From Ketobacter sp964016105 (GTDB lineage Bacteria > Pseudomonadota > Gammaproteobacteria > Pseudomonadales > Ketobacteraceae), in NCBI GenBank assembly GCA_964016105.1, contig CAXHEX010000005.1:62001-126000 (forward strand): a stretch of 64,000 bases of DNA, in the 5' to 3' direction. Made by a program: the position numbers and the translations under genes. The stretch's first letter is position 1, and every line of letters starts with the position of its first letter. Positions 35,069 through 43,082 of the stretch are shown piece after piece. Below the pieces are notes generated by a model. It ran no database searches, was not told the origin of the DNA, and worked only from the letters and a program-made list of their open reading frames with translations.

Positions 35069-35554
35069 TTAATTCGGTAATACTTTTGTATAAGTAATAG
35101 ATGATACCAAATCGGGCGTTTCAGCTTCCGAATAAGCCCCCCAATTTAGCTGATCACCGGTAATCCGAAAAACGGCTTCTAACACATAATGCTGAGGTTC
35201 TCCCAACCATTCATCGCTTGTTATATCTAATGTAATCCTGTTGACCTCCAAGCCGTCAGTCGCCAATACAGCAGCACCGAGGGAGTAAGTCCCATACCAA
35301 TTATCCTCTGCTCCAGTTTCCGTTCTACAGGTATGATCTTCATAGGAAACACTTGTTTGTGAAAATTCACCACCTAAAAAAGTATAGGAGTCTATGGAAT
35401 ATGCTATCCGCTCGTTGGTCTCAGAATCGATAAACTCATGACAATTGCTTATCCACGTGCCATTCAGATCGACATTCAAACTCCTATGGTATTCACTATC
35501 ACTCCCACAGGCGGCCATTAAAATAACAGGGGCTATCATCATCCAATTTTTCAT
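35069..35554 (-). CDS. Small lipoprotein, lipocalin-like beta-barrel candidate
   Basis: A 161-residue protein with signal peptide MKNWMMIAPVILMAAC; Cys16 is the predicted lipidated residue. After a short linker comes LNGTWISNCHEF, an opening typical of lipocalin-like domains. Alternating beta-strand segments follow (YTFLGGEFSQTSVSYEDHTC, WYGTYSLG, YVLEAVFRITGDQLNWG). Two mature cysteines (in ISNCHEF and HTCRTE) could form a disulfide. No ligand can be proposed. The family assignment is tentative. Confidence 0.6.
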   Translation of the reverse strand: MKNWMMIAPVILMAACGSDSEYHRSLNVDLNGTWISNCHEFIDSETNERIAYSIDSYTFLGGEFSQTSVSYEDHTCRTETGAEDNWYGTYSLGAAVLATDGLEVNRITLDITSDEWLGEPQHYVLEAVFRITGDQLNWGAYSEAETPDLVSSITYTKVLPN

Positions 35555-35735
35555 TTTGAATCCTCCAATGATTTATTTTTTCTCACCATTTTGCTAGCGT
35601 CACTTAATAACCGGTTGATAAAAAACACTCTAGCATGGCTCCTTTGGCAACCCTGTCACCCATAAGGGGGAAATCTTAGGAAAAATGTCTTCAGCCAAGA
35701 TCAAACCTAGCACCCAAAAGGAAATAGGAAACCCA

Positions 35736-36725
35736 ATGAAAGCCATCCAGATCCAGACACCGGGTAACGCAAAACTTGTCCATATAAAAGAACCCAGCCC
35801 GGGAAAAGGCCAAGTTCTGGTGAAAATTCACGGCGCCACAGTCAACCCAATCGACACCTATTTCTTTGAGGGTAAAATCCCCTCCCCATTTGCAAACACC
35901 CCCCTCACACCGGGCTGCGAGTTCGCAGGTGTGGTGACCGCATTGGGCGAAGGCGTTACCAAGTTCAACATCGGAGATCGGGTTTGGGGTTGCAATCAGT
36001 TGGTTCGCGGTGATCAGGGTGCCTGGGCTGAATACGCTCTGGTACAGGAATCCTTTTGCCACCCACTACAGGATGAAGTAAGTGAAGAAGCCATCTTATC
36101 TGTGGGTCTGAATGGCATGACCGCTTTCTTGGCTTTGGTAGAAACCGCAAAACTACATGCAGACGATCATGTACTGATCCATGGTGCCAGCGGTAATGTG
36201 GGGGCACTGGCGGTGCAAATCGCGGCACTGGCGCAAGCGTCGGTGGTGGCTACCACATCCTCAGCCGAGAAACAGCACTATCTAGAGTCATTGGGTGCCG
36301 GTCAGGTGGAACTCTATAATCAGAAAAGTTTTATGGAAGCATATATTCAAGAGCAGGCCGGCACCTTCTCTCTGTTTTTATCCACTGTACCCATAGAGGA
36401 CTACCATTGGGTGCTACAACTTTTGGGGAAACACGCCAGAATTATCATCTTATCTGGCCGGCAAAACCTGGCCCTGGTACCCACCGGCGAGCTCTACACC
36501 AAAAACATAAACATGTACGGCATCGCTTTATTCAACTATGAGCCTGAGCCATTAGCTGAGGCGTCGGATTATTTGCAAACCCGATTAGCACAGAAAAAAT
36601 TACAGACATCTGAGCTAAAAAGGTTCGCACTGGACGAGTACAGCGCTGCGGTTCACTATGCCAAACAAGGGGTCTCGAATCAGCGCGCCAGGCATCAGAA
36701 AGTTCTGATTAGTTTCAATCTCTAA
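35736..36725 (+). CDS. Zinc-independent medium-chain dehydrogenase / quinone oxidoreductase-like protein
   Basis: A 330-residue MDR-superfamily NAD(P)H-dependent oxidoreductase. The N-terminal GroES-like domain has VKIHGATVNPID, TPGCEFAGVV and FNIGDRVWG. The Rossmann domain has GASGNVGALAVQ (150-161). The four cysteines of the structural zinc lobe are missing, as in quinone oxidoreductases and crotonyl/enoyl reductases. I chose the ATG at 35736 (MKAIQIQTPG), which matches the family start and has AGGAAACCC before it; an ATG at 35685 adds 17 unsupported residues. Substrate unknown. Its last 11 bases overlap the convergent next gene. Confidence 0.88.
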   Translation: MKAIQIQTPGNAKLVHIKEPSPGKGQVLVKIHGATVNPIDTYFFEGKIPSPFANTPLTPGCEFAGVVTALGEGVTKFNIGDRVWGCNQLVRGDQGAWAEYALVQESFCHPLQDEVSEEAILSVGLNGMTAFLALVETAKLHADDHVLIHGASGNVGALAVQIAALAQASVVATTSSAEKQHYLESLGAGQVELYNQKSFMEAYIQEQAGTFSLFLSTVPIEDYHWVLQLLGKHARIIILSGRQNLALVPTGELYTKNINMYGIALFNYEPEPLAEASDYLQTRLAQKKLQTSELKRFALDEYSAAVHYAKQGVSNQRARHQKVLISFNL

Positions 36726-38562
36726 CCAGCAGCTTACCATTCGAAAACAGAATTCCGTGTGGCGTCCAAGTGAAATCCACCGGGTGATTATAAAGGGCTG
36801 ATGCGGTTCTTTCAGAATCAACATCCTCTAACGCCACATGGATCTTTCCGGTTTTTAGATTCTTGACGTACAGCATGGATCTTGTGGACAAGGTTTGCCC
36901 CGATACCACATCCGTATCAGCCGGGTTCGCCACGTAAAACGCAATTTCTTCACCGCTGGGAGAAAACTCTCCCCAGCTCACGGCGCTCAGCTGACCGGTC
37001 TGTTGGCCATCGTTTGATACATTTACCCGTACAACCTCTCCAGAAGCGATATCTTTCACGAACAGATCCGCAGCATAATTGGTGTCACCTTCCACTAAGT
37101 TTGTGGAGTTTGATAAAAATGCCACCTTACTACCACCGGAGGATAGGCTGGGAACAATGCTCTCGCCCTGGATTTGATCACCGTCCGAATTAACACTTAC
37201 TCGGCTGGTTATTTTGCTATTAAAGTTATACACAAAAATATCCATCTCAGCGTTAGTGTCACTTTCTACGATGTTGTTATTGGCACTGGAAAAAACCATA
37301 AATGAGCCGCTACCATCCACTTTATAAAACTTGGAATATCCAAAGGCGGCAGTGGGAATACCTCCATCAAGCCCATTGAATTTAACCAGCTCAACTAATC
37401 CGGTGCTGATGTTTTTTATATAAAACTGGATTCCAGAATTGGCAGCTGCTCCAGCAAGATTATTGGCATAGGTTTGAATCAGGACGCGATCATTATCCAA
37501 AAATTCCCCCGCTATAGTATTGCTGTTACCCTGAGCCCCCGATGCGCTTACAGAAAGCATCACAACTTCACCGGTGTTTAAGTCCTTTAAGAAAAGATCT
37601 TCAAATCCATTATTGTCTCCTGAAACCAATGAGCTGCTATTGGATACAAATGAAACCTTGGTTCCATCGGGGGAAAATCGGGGCTTAGAGGCGTTAGATC
37701 GTTTGGAAGGCTGTGTGCCACTGGCGGGCACGCTGACAAAAGACAGTTTTTTTGTTTCGCTATCAAATACGTAAACATCGAGGTTTGCTGGAAATTTATC
37801 CTTAGCCAATAGTGGTCGCGCCGCCACAAACGCAATCCGTTTGCCATCCGGAGCCAGGTCCACCTCAGACCATACCGGATTCAAAACTAGAGGGTCACCA
37901 TTACTTTTAACCCAAGGGTAGGTCACCGTCCAGGTAGATGATTGGGTATCGTCAGGATTAGAGCCCTCGGTATCATTAACCGGATCACAGGCGTCACCAA
38001 TATCATCACCATCTACATCCGCTTGGGCAGGGTTAGGGTCCACGGGACAATTATCCACTTCATCACGGATGCCATCACCGTCAGAATCGGTATCGTCTAC
38101 GGGATCACACACATCACCAATTCCGTCGTTATCCCCATCCAACTGATCGCTGTTGCCAGTGTCAGGGCAATTGTCCATATTATCCTCCACACCGTCGCCA
38201 TCCCGATCAAGTACAACGGGATCAGAGGGCTCTTCCGGCTCAACGGGTTCTTCAGGAACAACAGGATTTTCAGGAACAACAGGATCTTCAGGCTCAGGTT
38301 GGACTGGTTCTTCAGGCTCTGGCTCAACGGGCTGCTCTGGTTCAACGGGCTGTTCGGGCTCTAGCGGCTCTTCAGGTTCAACACACGAATCACCTACGCT
38401 TTCGAATCCGTTAGGGCAATCTTCACTAGCGCGTTCAACACCATCTTCTTCGGAGCTCAAGGGCTCGCCAGCATTCTCAGCGACCTCATCAATACCTCCA
38501 CCGCCACAGGCTGCTATCACGCCACTAAGAATGAGTGTTAAAAGTAATTTGTTGAATTGCAT
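36715..38562 (-). CDS. Lipoprotein with Pro/Glu linker, thrombospondin type 3 repeats and TolB-like propeller
   Basis: A 615-residue surface-type lipoprotein. Signal MQFNKLLLTLILSGVIAAC places the lipid on Cys19, followed by GGGG. A Pro/Glu-rich linker (about 60-120) leads to calcium-binding thrombospondin type 3 repeats (DRDGDGVEDNMDNCP, DGDNDGIGDVCDP, DSDGDGIRDEVDNCP). From about 220 to the end are six or so PD40-type blades (VDLAPDGKRIAFVA, PRFSPDGTKVSFVS, VPSLSSGGSKVAFLS). The layout suggests a rigid calcium-stiffened stalk carrying a propeller outside the cell. A GTG at 38595 with AAGGAG four bases upstream is a plausible alternative start. Confidence 0.85.
   Translation of the reverse strand: MQFNKLLLTLILSGVIAACGGGGIDEVAENAGEPLSSEEDGVERASEDCPNGFESVGDSCVEPEEPLEPEQPVEPEQPVEPEPEEPVQPEPEDPVVPENPVVPEEPVEPEEPSDPVVLDRDGDGVEDNMDNCPDTGNSDQLDGDNDGIGDVCDPVDDTDSDGDGIRDEVDNCPVDPNPAQADVDGDDIGDACDPVNDTEGSNPDDTQSSTWTVTYPWVKSNGDPLVLNPVWSEVDLAPDGKRIAFVAARPLLAKDKFPANLDVYVFDSETKKLSFVSVPASGTQPSKRSNASKPRFSPDGTKVSFVSNSSSLVSGDNNGFEDLFLKDLNTGEVVMLSVSASGAQGNSNTIAGEFLDNDRVLIQTYANNLAGAAANSGIQFYIKNISTGLVELVKFNGLDGGIPTAAFGYSKFYKVDGSGSFMVFSSANNNIVESDTNAEMDIFVYNFNSKITSRVSVNSDGDQIQGESIVPSLSSGGSKVAFLSNSTNLVEGDTNYAADLFVKDIASGEVVRVNVSNDGQQTGQLSAVSWGEFSPSGEEIAFYVANPADTDVVSGQTLSTRSMLYVKNLKTGKIHVALEDVDSERTASALYNHPVDFTWTPHGILFSNGKLLVRD
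38215..38385 (-). repeat. Degenerate repeat encoding the Pro/Glu linker
   Basis: Short reiterated units (variants of GGTTCTTCAGG and GGCTCAACGGG on the plus strand) encode EPEEPVEPEQPVEPE-like runs. This is typical of slippage-generated linkers, and length probably varies between strains. Confidence 0.8.
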
Positions 38563-38873
38563 TCCTAACCCCACCAAATATTTCGACTTATCCACTCAAC
38601 TCCTTATCCATAAGCCCATGATTTTTCTTATTTCTATTGGCTCTATTAAAAGGCCGATAAGAGGCCAAAACGACAGAGGAGATAAGTGGCTGGAAAGGAT
38701 AGCAAAAATCGAGCAACATTAACGGGATTATGGACCACAAAAATATTGATAGGCTTCACTATTTAAGACAAAAAAGTGAGCCTAAGCAAAAAGCACCTTA
38801 GTAAACCTGTTTGCCTTTTATGCTGTAGATTATGGAAGCAATGGGGCCTTTGATAAATTAATCAAATCTTATC

Positions 38874-39977
38874 TCAAAAATACGCTTCTAGCCGATCAAT
38901 TACCTTTGGCCATAGCAATTCTGCTTTCACTCGCGCTTGTGCCGCGGCGCCCATGGACTTTCGAGAATTTTCATCCAATAGCTCAGATAACCCAGCCACT
39001 ACCGAGTCCACAGAAGTGCTATCGCACAAAAGACCGGTTTCACCATGAACCACCGCGTCTCCGGCACCGCCCACTTCACCCGCCAGACTGGGCTTGCCAA
39101 AATAGGCTGCTTCCAAATAGACCAGGCCAAAACCTTCAACAGAATTTCCCTCTGCCCTACTGGGCATAACAAAAATATCCACAGCACTTAACCAAGCGGT
39201 TTTCTCCTGCTCACTTACGCTACCTAAAAAAGTCACATACTGTTTGATATCAGCGTCAGCCACCAAACCTTCTAATCGTTCTTTATCTGGGCCGTTGCCG
39301 ATTACGTAATAATGAATATTAGGATAACGCTGCTTGAGCCGAACAATAGCCGCAATAATCTTATCGTGACCTTTGCGCGCCTCTATGCGACTAATGGTAA
39401 GCAATGCTGGGTCACACTGTGCCTTTTTAGCTTGCACCCGAGATTGTATTTCAGAGCCAGTCTCTAGCGGAACCGAAATGCCTGGCAACAAGATTTCCGC
39501 AACCTTGCCATCAGGAAGATAGTCAACCATTCGGTTCGCAGTAAAATGAGAATTAGCTAGAATCACGTCCGCTTTGGCAAATGCTTTCTGCACACGCAGT
39601 TTTTTGTTTTGATCGCTGCCCGAAGGAAATTCCATACCATGGGCCAAACAGATGACCTTGGCCTGCTTGCAGGTGGAAGCGGGAATGTGTTCGAGGCTTT
39701 TCCAAGTGTCGCACAACACCACGTTTTCCGTTGTGGACGACATCATTCTGGCCAGTTGGCTTGCTTTTTTTCGTCGTCTAATGGGCTTGAAACCACCAAA
39801 GCGATGGACAGGAAACGGCTGCGCGGAATCAAATGGTTTTGTATCTTCACCCCGAAGTGCATCTGCAAATACGCAAACCTCTCGACCCCTGGCGACCAAC
39901 TCTGAAGCCACACTGTAAAGATAGGTTTGAATACCGCCCAGGTCAGGGGGAAAACATTGAGTTGACAGGTAAATCAT
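38874..39977 (-). CDS. Glycosyltransferase family 4 (GT-B fold)
   Basis: A 367-residue retaining glycosyltransferase. The N-terminal PPDLGGIQTYLYSVASEL (10-27) is the glycine-rich acceptor-side loop. The C-terminal domain has LLTISRIEARKGHDKII, YVIGNGPDKERLE, and the nucleotide-sugar E-x7-E motif at E281-E289 (EGFGLVYLEA). It should transfer a sugar from a nucleotide donor onto a glycan or lipid at the cytoplasmic face. Donor and acceptor cannot be told. The ATG at 39977 was preferred over an upstream start because the family begins at the IYLSTQCFPP strand. It is an isolated glycosyltransferase with no glycan cluster nearby. Confidence 0.9.
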   Translation of the reverse strand: MIYLSTQCFPPDLGGIQTYLYSVASELVARGREVCVFADALRGEDTKPFDSAQPFPVHRFGGFKPIRRRKKASQLARMMSSTTENVVLCDTWKSLEHIPASTCKQAKVICLAHGMEFPSGSDQNKKLRVQKAFAKADVILANSHFTANRMVDYLPDGKVAEILLPGISVPLETGSEIQSRVQAKKAQCDPALLTISRIEARKGHDKIIAAIVRLKQRYPNIHYYVIGNGPDKERLEGLVADADIKQYVTFLGSVSEQEKTAWLSAVDIFVMPSRAEGNSVEGFGLVYLEAAYFGKPSLAGEVGGAGDAVVHGETGLLCDSTSVDSVVAGLSELLDENSRKSMGAAAQARVKAELLWPKVIDRLEAYF

Positions 39978-40041
39978 GAAAACCGGGTCCGTAATGATTC
40001 TGGCGCACAACAGCCTGAATTATAAACGACATTCCGAAGAA

Positions 40042-40530
40042 TTAAAAAAGGGAAATAACCAGCTGCACCAGGGCAACGAACAGCCAAATTGATACTATCC
40101 AAATGGCCAAAATCACCAAGCTAAAAAAAGCCACCCATCCCCATGTGGCCGTCCTCACACCATCGGGATTTTTATAATGCTGTTCCAAAAGCTGATAATT
40201 GCGAGTATTGGTTTTATAAAAAAAATCGAACACATCGCCCAGCACAGGAATGAAGCCAATTACCATTTCCAAACAAACGTTATAGAGCATGCGCAGAATA
40301 ACGATTTTACTTACGCCCTGTCGGATAGCGAAAAAAATCATATAACTGGATATGATGGTTCCTGCTATATCACCAAAACCAGGAATCAGACCGATAACCC
40401 CATCCCATCCAATCTTTTTTCCGCCGGGGAGAGTAAACGCTTCATCCATCACATGGGACAGAATCCGGAAACGAGTTGGAATCTCCCCATTCTTATTTTC
40501 GCCCGCGGAGAAAACCTGGCTACTACTCAT
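40042..40530 (-). CDS. DUF4112 membrane protein
   Basis: A 162-residue protein with the DUF4112 pattern: LDEAFTLPGGKKIGWDGVIGLIPGFGD-like stretch at about 28-54, a hydrophobic helix, then VIGFIPVLGDVFDFFYKTNTRN. Two C-terminal membrane helices (GWVAFFSLVILAIWIVSIWL, FVALVQLVISL) anchor it. The repeated GxIPxxGD motif is the family hallmark. Function of the family is unknown. It lies 32 bases after the lipoprotein gene at 40563 and may share its transcript. Confidence 0.88.
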   Translation of the reverse strand: MSSSQVFSAGENKNGEIPTRFRILSHVMDEAFTLPGGKKIGWDGVIGLIPGFGDIAGTIISSYMIFFAIRQGVSKIVILRMLYNVCLEMVIGFIPVLGDVFDFFYKTNTRNYQLLEQHYKNPDGVRTATWGWVAFFSLVILAIWIVSIWLFVALVQLVISLF

Positions 40531-40562
40531 TTAAGCACCATGTCATCTAAACACCATGGGTT

Positions 40563-41606
40563 TTATTTATCTTTAACCGCAAATTGACAACGCATACTGG
40601 GTATGTAGCGTTTGTGTTGTAAAAGAACCCGGTCATTGATGTGAATTTTGTTGGCTTCATCCTGCTTTTTAACAGAAATCACCCCAAATTTTTGCTCCAC
40701 GGAAACAACCTTGCCTTGTGCCACCGTAGTGGCACCACCGTCATGAAGGCGTTGGAATGCAACGTTATCACCTCGGGAAAATCCCGCAGCTCTGCCGCCG
40801 GACGTTCTAAACAAGAAGCGATGCCCATCACTGTGGTAGGACAGAACATAACCGCGGCTGGCAAAGAAATCTTCCAGCACGGGCTTACTACACTCCACTA
40901 GAGTTTTAGTCACTTCATCCAAAAGCTTTTGGTAGACCTCTGCGGGCTCCCCTTGACGTCCCGGTGAAGGACAGGATTTTTCAGCATCGAATTCTTGATC
41001 AGCTTTCGCTTTGATCACCCATTTACGGGCCCGTCGCTGGGATGGTAAACCCAAGGCTTCCAAATCCATTCGAGCCCGCAGGGAATACTCGCAAGTACCA
41101 GGGCAACTATCCCGCCAGGAGGTGCATAACATGGAGGGCTTTTCGAAGGAGGATTTAAAGCGTGACGTTTCCAACCGCGCCATCAGGATATAATTCACCT
41201 TTTGCTTGCCAAAATAAGACCCAGATGCTGTTTTTCTTAAAGAGCGCTCTATTTCTTCTTTCAAGGGCGCTTCTGTCCGCTTGCCTTTGCTATTGGTTTT
41301 TACCCAATTGTCACTGAGGGTGTTATAGGTGGCTTCAATCAGCTCTTGCCGCAGTTTAAGTTCATCCCTGCCGATCACTTCAAATCCCAACACAACGCTA
41401 AGGGGATCTCCCATTAGGTCGGATTCATGCAAAGGATGATCTGATACCTGCAATTCGTCGGAATGGTCTGTGGGTAAATCCAGGGAACTAATAGATTCCC
41501 CGTTATCCAACATCTGGGTCATGGTCTTGCAGCCCGTTAGTCCAGAACAGATAAAACAGACACTGACAATAAAAGCTCGAAAGTAAATAGTATTTATAGG
41601 ATTCAT
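40563..41606 (-). CDS. Lipoprotein, partner of the LPP20-like protein
   Basis: A 347-residue putative lipoprotein with signal MNPINTIYFRAFIVSVCFIC and lipobox GLTGC-K (Cys26). The mature part has a possible sugar- or nucleotide-free alpha/beta region (LSVVLGFEVIGRDELKLRQELIEATYNTL), several cysteines (SMLCTSWRDSCPGTCEYS) and a C-terminal SH3-like beta segment (GFSRGDNVAFQRL, GKVVSVEQKFGVISVKK, IHINDRVLL). I do not recognise the family. The start overlaps the stop of the LPP20-like gene by ATGA, so the two are co-translated and probably act in one envelope complex. Confidence 0.7.
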   Translation of the reverse strand: MNPINTIYFRAFIVSVCFICSGLTGCKTMTQMLDNGESISSLDLPTDHSDELQVSDHPLHESDLMGDPLSVVLGFEVIGRDELKLRQELIEATYNTLSDNWVKTNSKGKRTEAPLKEEIERSLRKTASGSYFGKQKVNYILMARLETSRFKSSFEKPSMLCTSWRDSCPGTCEYSLRARMDLEALGLPSQRRARKWVIKAKADQEFDAEKSCPSPGRQGEPAEVYQKLLDEVTKTLVECSKPVLEDFFASRGYVLSYHSDGHRFLFRTSGGRAAGFSRGDNVAFQRLHDGGATTVAQGKVVSVEQKFGVISVKKQDEANKIHINDRVLLQHKRYIPSMRCQFAVKDK

Positions 41607-42613
41607 TGATTTTCTAGTAATAAGCTCATTAAATCGGATTTTTGCACTTGCTGATACAGTGCACTCTGAACAGCCATCTGCGCTTGACGCTGATTACTCA
41701 AAACCACTGTGCTTTTGGAAAATCGCTGGTCACTGGCCGTGACGCCACTGACCCTAAGGCTAATGGTTAGCTCTCCGTCAAGATATTGCTCGTTTCCCAC
41801 ACGCTGGCGGCGATACTGGGCATTCAGCTCCAATACGCCATCGGAGCCAACACCAGGTTTAGCTAAGATCCCTTCGTCCAACAGTTGTTGGCCAACAATA
41901 TCACCCATTCCAGGGATACTGCTGTTATCCACCAATCGAACCTGACGAGCCGCTGACAGCGCATGCATGCGGTCGTCATAGCGCCTCAAAAGCTCATTGG
42001 CCTGTTGTGAATCCTGGCCGTTGAGCGCTAGTAAAAAACGGCTATTGCGGATGACACGCTCCGCTACCGGTTGCTGTTGGCGCAGGCTCCACCAACTGGA
42101 AAACCGATCCCTCTTGGCCCTGCTTAAGGCGTGCTTCAGAGCCATCATATCGGTATCCAGTTCCATCGATAGCTGTTGAGCCAGATCTGACTTATCCATA
42201 CTCAACAACACATAGTAATTCGCTCCTACTTTTTCCCGTTGTACCACATGGGAATTCACCAGAACCAACTCGGAAACACTGCTGTTAGACTCAGTCTTCA
42301 TCACAGTATTGTGATAGTCGCCCTCTTTAACCTGTTTTAATTGGACGGACGAATCCACTTTAATCTGAATTTGAGCAGCTAATTCGCTATGGGCATTGTT
42401 TTGAGCTGATTTGAAGCTGATCCCCTGGCCCACGGCCAACAGCTCCGAATCCGACTGCGGAGGGTTCCGTACCCAGCCTGGCAGATCATCGTCCGCAGGC
42501 CGTAAACTGGCCATGGCTGTGGAGAACGCATCATTGATAGGTAATGAGGTACAGGCGGACAGCAACGCCGTAACCAACAAAAAACCCAGGTAGCGGATAA
42601 AATAAACCGTCAT
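41603..42613 (-). CDS. LPP20-family lipoprotein
   Basis: A 336-residue lipoprotein with signal MTVYFIRYLGFLLVTALLSAC (Cys21). The LPP20 domain follows at about 44-160: PGWVRNPPQSDSELLAVGQG, then SFKSAQNNAHSELAAQIQIKVDSS and a VVQREKVGANYYVLLSMDKSDLAQQL segment. LPP20 proteins are outer-membrane-associated and often occur near flagellar (FlgO/FlgP) or assembly genes, none of which is here. The C-terminal half (about 200-336) has beta-strands with LRVSGVTASDQRFSKST. It is the first gene of a two-gene unit with the next lipoprotein. Confidence 0.82.
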   Translation of the reverse strand: MTVYFIRYLGFLLVTALLSACTSLPINDAFSTAMASLRPADDDLPGWVRNPPQSDSELLAVGQGISFKSAQNNAHSELAAQIQIKVDSSVQLKQVKEGDYHNTVMKTESNSSVSELVLVNSHVVQREKVGANYYVLLSMDKSDLAQQLSMELDTDMMALKHALSRAKRDRFSSWWSLRQQQPVAERVIRNSRFLLALNGQDSQQANELLRRYDDRMHALSAARQVRLVDNSSIPGMGDIVGQQLLDEGILAKPGVGSDGVLELNAQYRRQRVGNEQYLDGELTISLRVSGVTASDQRFSKSTVVLSNQRQAQMAVQSALYQQVQKSDLMSLLLENQ

Positions 42614-43082
42614 TAATTAACTTTCCATATACTGGCGGAGCGCCTCGATTTCGCCTCCAAAATTGATCAATAAACAAGCACCCTGCCAGATCATCAGAAC
42701 TGTTGTGGCCTGCCATTCGCCGCTTGTTATTGCACAATAAGGAAAAGTCAGCGCAATGTGTCAGTAGAATAAACACCCTGGAAGTGGTAAGCAAGAGTGA
42801 GGAGACCGCCCCACTGCGTTGGCTGGCCCACAGTCTGCCTGATAATCTCAAAAAAACGCCCTTCACGGCATCTGTTACCGGAATTGTTACCCCAAGGGTT
42901 CTAACGTAATGCCATCGGTGCGCTGGCCATGACAATTTTTGCCTTGGCTTCAAAAAGGTTTTTCGGTGGTCGGCGACACCTCCAATTCTTTCAAAATATT
43001 GATAGTTCTTATCTGCCGACCAAGCCCGGTTGCTGTCCATTGGTGAAGCAACCGGGTAAATGAGCAAGAGGGGTTTCAAGCC
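42614..43082. other. 469-base gap upstream of the cyclooxygenase-like gene
   Basis: This gap separates two divergent genes. An open frame at 42703-42909 (68 codons, RLLLHNKEKSAQCVSRIN then PLRWLAHSLPDNLKKTPFTA) has no ribosome binding site and no family I can name; it may be a remnant. Near the right end lies the strong hairpin listed separately. No clear -35/-10 pair was fixed. Confidence 0.45.
43025..43056 (+). promoter_or_regulatory. 10-bp perfect hairpin in the 5' leader of the cyclooxygenase-like gene
   Basis: CCCGGTTGCT (43025-43034) pairs perfectly with AGCAACCGGG (43047-43056) across a 12-base loop. It ends 26 bases before the ATG, just upstream of the AGAGGGG ribosome binding site. 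There is no U-tract, so it is not a standard terminator. It could stabilise the mRNA or be an attenuator or protein-binding site. Confidence 0.7.

Noticed and set aside
28181..35554. attL/attR duplication of the tRNA-Leu 3' end
   Set aside because: No second copy of the tRNA 3' end was found by eye in the window; an integrated element cannot be claimed.
37942..38364. 140-codon plus-strand frame with repetitive Ile/Arg/Gly runs
   Set aside because: It is the antisense shadow of the thrombospondin-type repeats and Pro/Glu linker; its repetition comes from the coding strand.
42531..43079. 182-codon minus-strand frame across the gap and the start of the LPP20-like gene
   Set aside because: It overlaps a well-supported gene start, has no ribosome binding site or recognisable domain, and part of it mirrors other frames in the same DNA.
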